NCBI GenBank assembly: GCA_003510825.1
Contig: DOKO01000186.1
Span: 1-5,722 of the forward strand
Direction: 5' to 3'
From: Stenotrophomonas sp.
GTDB taxonomy: Bacteria > Pseudomonadota > Gammaproteobacteria > Xanthomonadales > Xanthomonadaceae
DNA: 5,722 nt
Below, piece by piece: positions 1 through 4,750 of the stretch; position 1 is the stretch's first letter, and every line of letters starts with the position of its first letter. The notes beneath the pieces were generated by a model that was not told where the DNA came from, did not search any database, and saw nothing but the letters and a program-made list of their open reading frames with translations. The position numbers and the translations under genes are program-made.

Positions 1-1
1 G

Positions 2-793
2 CCGCTGCGCAGCGGCGAGCGCGACGAACTGAAGATCCTCGAACATGCCCACGCGCAGATGGCGCAGCGGTTGGGCGAGCAATGGCAGCAGCTGCGCCAG
101 CAGGACCTGCAGCGCCGCGAACTGGTGGCCAACATCTCGCACGACCTGCGCACGCCGCTGTCGTCGCTGCATGGCTACCTGGAAACGATGGCGCTGAAGG
201 AAGCCACGCTGTCGCCGGATGAACGCCGTCGTTATCTCGGCATCGCCCTGGCGCAGAGCGCGAAGGTCGGCCGCCTGGCGCGCGCGCTGTTCGAACTGGC
301 GCGTCTGGAACATGGCGAAGTGCGCCTGGAGTGGGAGGTGTTCGCGCTGCCGGAGCTGCTGCAGGATGTGCTGCAGAAGTTCGAACTGGCCGCACAGGCG
401 CGCGGCCAGCACCTGCATGCGGATTTCCCGCCGGGCCTGCCGCTGGTGCGTGCCGACCTTGGCCTGGTCGAGCGGGTGCTGACCAACCTGCTCGACAACG
501 CGCTGCGGCATGCGCCCGAAGGCGGCGAGGTGCGGGTGCAGCTGCGCGCCATCGAAGGCAGCGTGGAAGTGAGCGTGGCCGACGATGGCCCGGGCGTGGC
601 CCCGGCGCTGCGCGCGCAGCTGTTCCAGGCACCGGCGGCGCTGGGTGCGTGGCGTGGCGAGAACGGCGGGCTCGGCCTGCTGATCGTGCAGCGCATCGTG
701 CAGCTGCACGGCCGCCGCATCGAACTGCGCGAAAGCGCGACCGGCGCTCTGTTCGTGTTTGCGCTGCCTCGCGCGGAGAGCGCGGGGCCCTGA
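2..793 (+). CDS. Sensor histidine kinase, C-terminal part (5' end outside window)
   Basis: This is the cytoplasmic half of a two-component sensor kinase, which autophosphorylates on histidine and passes the phosphate to a response regulator. The frame is open from base 2, so the true start lies upstream. The first ~20 codons (PLRSGERDELKILEHAHAQM) look like the last helix of a HAMP linker running into a coiled coil. The HisKA H-box follows (ELVANISHDLRTPLSSL), with the phospho-acceptor His codon at 140-142. The HATPase domain has an N-box with its Asn at 497-499 (NLLDNALRHAPEGG), a G1 box DDGPG at 581-595 and a G2 box NGGLGL at 662-679. The protein ends TGALFVFALPRAESAGP. The ATP lid between G1 and G2 is short and lacks the usual F-x-R-F F-box. 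The partner regulator is probably upstream, but the window does not show it. The sensed signal cannot be inferred because the sensor domain is missing. Confidence 0.95.
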   Translation, partial: PLRSGERDELKILEHAHAQMAQRLGEQWQQLRQQDLQRRELVANISHDLRTPLSSLHGYLETMALKEATLSPDERRRYLGIALAQSAKVGRLARALFELARLEHGEVRLEWEVFALPELLQDVLQKFELAAQARGQHLHADFPPGLPLVRADLGLVERVLTNLLDNALRHAPEGGEVRVQLRAIEGSVEVSVADDGPGVAPALRAQLFQAPAALGAWRGENGGLGLLIVQRIVQLHGRRIELRESATGALFVFALPRAESAGP

Positions 794-807
794 GACGCCG
801 CTGCGCT

Positions 808-830
808 CGCCGGGCGTGGCCCGGCGCTAC
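808..830 (-). repeat. SMAG/REP-type GTAG palindrome, copy 1
   Basis: Read on the minus strand this is GTAG followed by a perfect 8-bp stem (CGCCGGGC / GCCCGGCG; plus-strand arms 808-815 and 819-826) with a 3-nt loop. GTAG-headed palindromes of 22-25 bp are the hallmark of the SMAG elements of Stenotrophomonas maltophilia, a class of REP sequences associated with RAYT (TnpA-REP) transposases. It lies 14 bp after the kinase stop codon, where such hairpins often sit; it may protect the 3' end of the kinase mRNA or weaken read-through. It has no T tract, so it is not a typical intrinsic terminator. Confidence 0.85.
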
Positions 831-866
831 CGGTGTGCGTGACCACCGCGGCGCTCGTGACACGTC

Positions 867-929
867 CGCTTCATCGGAATCGCACCCGTAGATCCACGCC
901 ATGCGTGGATGCGCTTCACCGGAATCGCA
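867..929. repeat. 18-bp direct repeat flanking the second SMAG element
   Basis: Two copies of CGCTTCAYCGGAATCGCA occur at 867-884 and 912-929, 17 of 18 bases identical (T at 874, C at 919), with a period of 45 bp. They bracket the SMAG copy at 888-910 almost exactly, leaving 3 bp on the left and 1 bp on the right. The repeat is directly visible. Its origin is not: it could be a duplication around the element or part of a larger composite repeat unit. Confidence 0.8.
888..910 (+). repeat. SMAG/REP-type GTAG palindrome, copy 2
   Basis: GTAG at 888-891 is followed by a perfect 8-bp stem (ATCCACGC at 892-899 pairing with GCGTGGAT at 903-910) and the loop CAT. The build is the same as copy 1 (4-nt head, 8-bp stem, 3-nt loop), but the stem sequence is different and belongs to another subfamily. 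The two elements face each other, with their GTAG heads pointing inward across 57 bp, the inverted-pair arrangement known for REP/SMAG dimers. Confidence 0.87.
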
Positions 930-932
930 GGC

Positions 933-969
933 AAAAAAAGACCCGGCAGAGGGAGGGATCTGCCGGGTC
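933..969 (-). terminator. Rho-independent terminator of the phasin gene
   Basis: There is a perfect 11-bp GC-rich stem (940-950 GACCCGGCAGA pairing with 959-969) and an 8-nt loop GGGAGGGA (951-958). On the minus strand it is followed at once by seven T residues (complement of A933-A939). It lies about 50 nt after the minus-strand phasin stop codon, so it ends that transcript. The plus-strand direction has no T run, so it should act in one direction only and would not stop the converging kinase transcript. Confidence 0.92.
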
Positions 970-972
970 CGG

Positions 973-1000
973 ATTGCATGGGGGGAGGGACCCATGCAAT
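973..1000 (-). other. Second hairpin, same loop as the adjacent terminator
   Basis: A perfect 10-bp inverted repeat (973-982 ATTGCATGGG, 991-1000 CCCATGCAAT) encloses the octamer GGGAGGGA at 983-990, identical to the loop of the terminator hairpin 3 bp away. It lies 16 nt after the phasin stop codon on the minus strand and has no T tract of its own. It may shield the mRNA 3' end or be the first half of a tandem termination structure. The structure is certain from sequence; the role is inferred. Confidence 0.75.
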
Positions 1001-1016
1001 GAGCGTGGGCGTGACG

Positions 1017-1370
1017 TCAGTGGCTGTTGCCGGTGGCGTCCGCCGTTGTATCTGTCTGGCCCTGCACCAGGTCGGACCAGGCGCGACCGGCCTGCAGGCC
1101 AAGATCGACCACGTCCTGCTGGGCCTGGCCCAGCCGCTGCAGGTTGTCCTGCCACAGCTGTGCGCCCTTGGGCAGCAACCCGGCCGGATCCTCGCTGCGG
1201 GCCAGTTCGCCCAGCCAGCCGCCGGTTGCGGTCAGGTTGCGTTCCATCGCCTTCAGCTGCACGCCGAACATGCTCTCGGCATTTTCCAGCGCCAATCGGT
1301 TTGCGCGCGTTGCGGCAGCCGCCAGCTGGCGGGTGGCATCACTGAAACGATCGGCGAAGGCGTTGGCCAT
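1017..1370 (-). CDS. Phasin family protein
   Basis: This encodes a 117-residue, cysteine-free, helical, amphipathic protein without signal peptide or membrane segment. Its pattern fits small phasins: an N-terminal helix (MANAFADRFSDATRQL), a central stretch with RLALENAESMFGVQLKAMERN, a mid-protein EDPAGLLPKGAQLWQDNLQRL, and a polar, T/G/S-rich tail ending in H. Phasins coat polyhydroxyalkanoate granules in the cytoplasm and limit granule fusion; some family members act in stress protection. The ATG at 1368-1370 starts the conserved-looking part. The frame stays open upstream to a TTG at 1430, but that would put the two operator-like dyads inside the gene, so I reject the longer form. No Shine-Dalgarno is evident. 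It is a single-gene unit, with the queD terminator upstream and its own terminator downstream. The family call is by sequence pattern only; another small coiled-coil protein is possible. Confidence 0.72.
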   Translation of the reverse strand: MANAFADRFSDATRQLAAAATRANRLALENAESMFGVQLKAMERNLTATGGWLGELARSEDPAGLLPKGAQLWQDNLQRLGQAQQDVVDLGLQAGRAWSDLVQGQTDTTADATGNSH

Positions 1371-1388
1371 GGCGGCATCGAAAGCGGT

Positions 1389-1429
1389 TGATGCAATGCA
1401 GCATACGCCGATCATGTCGCAATGCAACA
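1389..1429 (-). promoter_or_regulatory. Twin 15-bp dyads overlapping the phasin promoter (PhaR-type operator?)
   Basis: Read on the minus strand, TGTTGCATTGCGACA (1429-1415) and TGCTGCATTGCATCA (1403-1389) are two imperfect palindromes centred on single bases. They share 12 of 15 positions, including the core TGCATTGC, and are spaced 26 bp apart. A candidate promoter is woven through them: TTGCAT (1427-1422), a 16-bp spacer, then TATGCT (1405-1400), giving a start near 1393 and a leader of about 23 nt. TGC-rich dyads upstream of phasin genes are the known target type of the PHA-responsive repressor PhaR. The dyads are seen directly; PhaR binding is inference. The -35 match is weak (3 of 6). 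Confidence 0.62.
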
Positions 1430-1458
1430 AAAAATAGGAAGGCGCTCAAGGCGCCTTC
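1429..1458 (-). terminator. Rho-independent terminator of queD
   Basis: An 8-bp stem (GAAGGCGC 1438-1445 pairing with GCGCCTTC 1451-1458) has a 5-nt loop and on the minus strand runs into TATTTTTT (complement of 1429-1436, one base past the stem). It lies about 27 nt after the queD stop codon. The end of its T tract abuts the first phasin dyad, so termination of queD and control of the phasin gene are packed edge to edge. Confidence 0.88.
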
Positions 1459-1485
1459 AGAAAACCTTGCGGATCAATGGCTTGA

Positions 1486-1848
1486 TCAGGCGACCGGGCC
1501 GCGGTACCGGCAGCCGGAGGTGCAGGTTTCATGCACGGTGATCTCGCTCAGCGCGGGCAGGACCGGCTTCAGCTCCTTCCAGATCCACACCGCCAGGTTC
1601 TCGCTGGTCGGGTTTTCCAGGCCGGGGATGTCGTTGAGGTAGTGGTGGTCCAGGAGGTCGTAGATCGGCTGGAAGGCGGCTTTGACGTCGCCGAAATCCA
1701 TGATCCAGCCGGTCTGCGCACCCGGCTCGCCCTCCACCTTCAGTTCCACCCGGAACGAGTGGCCGTGCAGGCGCGCGCATTTGTGGCCCGGCGGCACGTT
1801 GGGCAGGCGGTGGGCCGCCTCGAGCATGAAGACTTTGAAGATTTCCAT
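1486..1848 (-). CDS. queD: 6-carboxy-5,6,7,8-tetrahydropterin synthase QueD
   Basis: This 120-residue cytoplasmic zinc enzyme converts 7,8-dihydroneopterin triphosphate to 6-carboxytetrahydropterin (EC 4.1.2.50), the step after GTP cyclohydrolase I towards preQ0 and tRNA queuosine. All hallmarks are present: zinc ligands H13 (EAAHRLP), H28 and H30 (RLHGHSF), catalytic C24 (GHKCARLHGH), the acid-base pair D67-H68 in LDHHYLND, and the substrate-binding E107 in VHETCTSGCRYRG. The segment NDIPGLENPTSE is typical of the E. coli-type branch. Length is normal (E. coli about 121). The ATG at 1846-1848 begins MEIFKVFMLEAAHRLP; the upstream extension of the frame has no family resemblance. No Shine-Dalgarno precedes it, but a -10-like TACAAT lies immediately upstream. 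No other queuosine gene is in the window. It is divergent from the TonB receptor gene and has its own terminator. Confidence 0.97.
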   Translation of the reverse strand: MEIFKVFMLEAAHRLPNVPPGHKCARLHGHSFRVELKVEGEPGAQTGWIMDFGDVKAAFQPIYDLLDHHYLNDIPGLENPTSENLAVWIWKELKPVLPALSEITVHETCTSGCRYRGPVA

Positions 1849-1854
1849 GGCGCG

Positions 1855-1860
1855 ATTGTA
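1855..1860 (-). promoter_or_regulatory. Candidate -10 box of queD, implying a leaderless mRNA
   Basis: TACAAT (minus strand, 1860-1855; 5 of 6 to TATAAT) ends exactly 6 bp before the queD ATG. If its last T is position -7, transcription begins on the A of the start codon at 1848. No good -35 hexamer is visible at 16-18 bp, where the DNA is very GC-rich. The absence of any Shine-Dalgarno supports leaderless translation. The box is seen; its use is inferred. Confidence 0.5.
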
Positions 1861-1919
1861 CGCCGGCCCCGCCGCCGCGACCGTCCCGGTTGTTGGATTT
1901 CCGTAAAGCAATCCTTTCC

Positions 1920-1970
1920 ATCCGGATGAAGAGATGTTAGCTTCTCTTATATCCGTATGAAGAGATGTTA
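1920..1970. repeat. 20-bp direct repeat, 31-bp period, upstream of the TonB receptor
   Basis: Two copies of ATCCGKATGAAGAGATGTTA occur at 1920-1939 and 1951-1970, 19 of 20 bases identical (G1925, T1956). The 31-bp period is close to three helical turns, so both copies face the same side of the DNA. The first copy contains the perfect palindrome CATCCGGATG (1919-1928), and AAGAGA (1929-1934) pairs with TCTCTT (1943-1948) between the copies. This is the most AT-rich stretch of the 191-bp divergent queD/receptor interval and probably a double binding site for a regulator of the receptor operon. I cannot name the regulator, and I see no clear sigma-70 promoter here. Confidence 0.7.
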
Positions 1971-2039
1971 TTGGTCGCGCCAGACCTGGCATGGATTACT
2001 GCGGAACTTCCGTCGCCCACTACCACCCCCCACATCGTC

Positions 2040-4679
2040 ATGCCCCAGCACACCCTGCTCGTGGCGGCCCTGGCCGTCGCTCTGGCCGCGCCTTTGTCTG
2101 CCGCCGCCGAAACCTCCGCCGACGCCAGTGGCGAAGCCAGCACCCTGGCCGCCGTGCGCGTCACCGGTTCCAACATCAAGCGCACCGATACCGAAGCGTC
2201 CAACCCGGTGCAGGTGATCGGCCGCCAGCAGCTGGAACAGACCGGCAAGGCCACCGTCGCCGACGTGCTGCGCTCGATCTCGGCCAACACCGGTAACGCC
2301 GCCAACGAAACCACCAACAACGGCTGGGCGTCCGGCTCGGCAGGCATCGGCCTGCGCGGTCTCTCGCAGAAGAACACGCTGGTGCTGCTCAACGGCCGCC
2401 GCCTGGCCAACTACGGCTTCCCGGCCGGCGGCCTGTCCGACACCTTCGTCGACCTCAACGCGTTGCCGCTGGTCGCCGTCGAGCGCATTGAAGTGCTCAA
2501 GGACGGCGCCTCGGCCGTGTACGGTTCCGATGCGGTGGCCGGCGTGGTCAACATCATCACCCGGCAGAACTTCGAAGGCGCCGAACTCGGTGGCAGCTTC
2601 GGCGGTGCCGACCAGGGCGGCCTGCACGAGCAGAACCTGAAGTTCGTCGGTGGCCTCGGTGACCTGGATACCGATGGCTACAACATCCTCTTCAGCCTGC
2701 AGGGCTACAACCGCGAGCGCCTGGACCAGGACGAGCGCAACCTGACCAAGAGCGGCATCTACAGCGACCAGCCCGGCGGCCGCTGGAACGGCTGGTCGGC
2801 CAAGGGCGCGCGCTACCTCATCAACGGCGTCTCGGTGCCGATGCTCGATGCCGACGGCAACTGCCCCACCGGTACCACCCGCGTCGCCAGCGCGCCAATC
2901 GACGGTCTGGCCGGTGATACCTGCGGCTTCAACCAGGCGCCGTACACCACCCTGATTCCCTCGACCAAGCGCTACCAGGCGTATGCCAACGGCACCTTCC
3001 GCCTCGGCGAGAACGTCGAAGCCTTCGGCGAAGTGCTGTACAGCCAGATCAAGAGCGCCGCCTGGTTCGGCAGCAGCCCGTTCTTCACCCTGGAAAGCGG
3101 CCGTTTCGCCCTGAACGCGGAAACCGGCCTGGCCGAACCGGTATCGTCCAACCTGCCGGCCAGCAGCCCGTACAACCCGTATGGCCGCGCGGTGCCGATC
3201 GAATACACCTTCTTCGACCTCGGCGGCACCATCAAGACCAACCGCTCCACCGCCTACCGCGGCGTGGTCGGCCTGCGCGGCAGCACCGCCGCCTGGGATT
3301 GGGAAGTGGCCGCGTTCGGCGCCCGCAGCAGCGAGCGCGAGACCGTGTCGGGCGGCTTCGCCAACCGCTGGGCGCTGGCCGATGCGCTGGCCAGCGGCAG
3401 TTACAACCTGCTCAACCCATCGGCCACCCCGCAGTCGGTGATCGATGCGATCAACATCTCCACCCTGCGCCCGGCCGAATCGGTGCTGCAGGGCGTGGAT
3501 GCCAAGATCTCCGGCACCCTGGGCCGCACCTGGGCCGGCGACATCGGCTTTGCTGCCGGTGCCGAATGGCGCCGCGAGAAGCTCGATTCCAACAACCCCT
3601 GGCAGATCGACGCCGGCCTGCAGGTGCGCCCGGCCATTGCCGAAGTGCACGGCGAGCGCAAGGTCAGCGCCGCCTATGCCGAAGTGAACGTGCCGCTGGC
3701 CACGGGCCTGGAACTGTCCGCCGCCGCGCGTGCCGACCATTACGACGACTTCGGCGATGCGTTCTCGCCCAAGCTCGGCCTGCGCTGGCAGCCGCTGGAC
3801 TTCCTGCTGGTGCGCGCCTCGGCGTCGAAAGGCTTCCGTGCGCCGTCGCTGTCGGAGAACTCCAACAGCACCAGCATCGCCTACGGCAGCGTGGTCGACC
3901 CGCGTGATCCGGACGTGCCGGGCTCGCGCCAGAACCCCACCTTCTTCACCGTCGGCAACAGCGAGCTGAAGCCCGAGCGCACCAAGAGCGTGAACTTCGG
4001 CGTGGTGCTCTCGCCGTGGGCCAACACCAACCTGAGCGTGGATTACTACCGCATCCAGCTGGACAACCTGGTCGGCACCAACAACACCCAGACCCTGGTC
4101 AACGACAACGTCGCCGGTGCCGTGCAGCGCGACGAACGCGGCAAGCTGCTGGCCGTGTTCAACCGCTACCAGAACCTGAGCGAGCTGAAGACCTCGGGTA
4201 TCGACGTCGAACTGCGGCAGCGCATCCCGACCGCCGCGCTGGGCGATTTCACCCTGTCCTCGGCCTACACCCACGTGCGTGATTACCGTCGCCCGACCGT
4301 GGTCGGTGGCCCGTTGGTGGACTACGCCGGCAGCAACCTCGGCGCAACGCTGCCGAAGAACAAGGCGACCACCACGCTGGACTGGACCTTCCGCGACTTC
4401 ACCGCAGCCGTCACCTGGTACTACACCAGCGGTTACGACCAGAAGGCCAGCACCGCCGCCGCGGCCGTGCAGGACCGCATCGATGCGTACAACCAGTTCG
4501 ACCTGTACCTGGCCTATGCCGGCATCGACAAGCTGACCGTGTACGCCAAGGTGCAGAACCTGGCTGACAAGACGCCGCCGTACGACGCCTCGTTCCCGGG
4601 CATCCGCGCGCCGTACGACTTCAGCCAGTACGACCTGCGTGGCCGCTACTTCACCCTCGGCTTCGATTACCGCTTCTGA
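2040..4679 (+). CDS. TonB-dependent outer-membrane receptor
   Basis: This 879-residue outer-membrane transporter would import a ligand using TonB-ExbBD energy. The ATG at 2040 starts a signal peptide (MPQHTLLVAALAVALAAPLSAAAE, cleavage near residue 23). A TonB-box-like segment follows (TLAAVRVTG, residues 35-43). The plug spans about residues 50-175, with LVLLNGRRL (114-122), ERIEVLKDGASAVYGSDA (148-165) and GVVNIIT (168-174). The rest is the beta-barrel, with GFRAPSLSENS in the later half, a typical C-terminal NLADKTPPY block, and GRYFTLGFDYRF ending in the terminal Phe used for barrel assembly. The only two cysteines, C275 and C295, lie in one predicted loop. The frame opens upstream to an ATG at 1965, but that would bury the signal peptide 25 residues in. 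The peptidase gene follows 71 bp downstream. Full length, no frameshift. Ligand unknown; the neighbour suggests peptides, though siderophore or sugar uptake is possible. Confidence 0.95.
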   Translation: MPQHTLLVAALAVALAAPLSAAAETSADASGEASTLAAVRVTGSNIKRTDTEASNPVQVIGRQQLEQTGKATVADVLRSISANTGNAANETTNNGWASGSAGIGLRGLSQKNTLVLLNGRRLANYGFPAGGLSDTFVDLNALPLVAVERIEVLKDGASAVYGSDAVAGVVNIITRQNFEGAELGGSFGGADQGGLHEQNLKFVGGLGDLDTDGYNILFSLQGYNRERLDQDERNLTKSGIYSDQPGGRWNGWSAKGARYLINGVSVPMLDADGNCPTGTTRVASAPIDGLAGDTCGFNQAPYTTLIPSTKRYQAYANGTFRLGENVEAFGEVLYSQIKSAAWFGSSPFFTLESGRFALNAETGLAEPVSSNLPASSPYNPYGRAVPIEYTFFDLGGTIKTNRSTAYRGVVGLRGSTAAWDWEVAAFGARSSERETVSGGFANRWALADALASGSYNLLNPSATPQSVIDAINISTLRPAESVLQGVDAKISGTLGRTWAGDIGFAAGAEWRREKLDSNNPWQIDAGLQVRPAIAEVHGERKVSAAYAEVNVPLATGLELSAAARADHYDDFGDAFSPKLGLRWQPLDFLLVRASASKGFRAPSLSENSNSTSIAYGSVVDPRDPDVPGSRQNPTFFTVGNSELKPERTKSVNFGVVLSPWANTNLSVDYYRIQLDNLVGTNNTQTLVNDNVAGAVQRDERGKLLAVFNRYQNLSELKTSGIDVELRQRIPTAALGDFTLSSAYTHVRDYRRPTVVGGPLVDYAGSNLGATLPKNKATTTLDWTFRDFTAAVTWYYTSGYDQKASTAAAAVQDRIDAYNQFDLYLAYAGIDKLTVYAKVQNLADKTPPYDASFPGIRAPYDFSQYDLRGRYFTLGFDYRF

Positions 4680-4690
4680 TGCCATCGCCA

Positions 4691-4717
4691 CGGCCGGCCA
4701 CAACCCGTGGCCGGCCG
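4691..4717 (+). other. Intergenic GC hairpin between receptor and peptidase genes
   Basis: A perfect 11-bp stem (CGGCCGGCCAC 4691-4701 pairing with 4707-4717) closes a 5-nt loop AACCC, 11 nt after the receptor stop codon. No T tract follows, so it is not a standard terminator. A likely role is stabilising the 3' end of the receptor message or tuning read-through into the peptidase gene, giving unequal expression of the two genes. The structure is certain; the role is inferred. Confidence 0.7.
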
Positions 4718-4739
4718 CGTTGCCGCTGTCCTGTTTCCT

Positions 4740-4745
4740 GGGGAG
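4740..4745 (+). promoter_or_regulatory. Shine-Dalgarno deciding the GTG start of the M14 peptidase
   Basis: GGGGAG, with 5 nt before GTG at 4751-4753, is the best ribosome-binding site in the window. It fixes the start at a GTG, which is followed directly by a typical signal peptide; no ATG lies in frame near this point. Confidence 0.8.
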
Positions 4746-4750
4746 TCACC

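Noticed and set aside
232..846. A 204-codon minus-strand frame opposite the histidine kinase
   Set aside because: It is S/R/A/P-rich with no domain, and the plus strand carries the H, N, G1 and G2 boxes.
888..1000. A short CRISPR-like or attC-like array made of the repeats and palindromes here
   Set aside because: The repeats are of different kinds, each has at most two copies, spacers are irregular, and there is no cas or integrase gene. SMAG elements plus terminator hairpins explain them better.
833..1391. Plus-strand frames of 160-170 codons across the intergenic repeats and the phasin gene
   Set aside because: They run through SMAG palindromes and the terminator, and are antisense to a small gene that has its own promoter-like region and terminator. 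They have no ribosome-binding site.
1371..1430. A 20-residue N-terminal extension of the phasin from a TTG at 1430
   Set aside because: It would place both operator-like dyads and the -10 box inside the gene, it begins at the terminator T tract, and it adds a cysteine-containing segment unlike the rest of the protein.
1849..1992. A 48-residue N-terminal extension of QueD
   Set aside because: QueD proteins begin just before the EAAHRLP motif. The extension covers the putative -10 box and the direct repeats and has no family resemblance.
1968..4703. A 911-codon open frame on the minus strand, fully antisense to the TonB receptor gene
   Set aside because: The long antisense opening follows from the GC-rich third positions of the receptor codons. 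Its translation is low-complexity (V/A/G/H/Q-rich), has no recognisable domain, and has no initiation signals, whereas the plus strand encodes a complete, well-motifed receptor.
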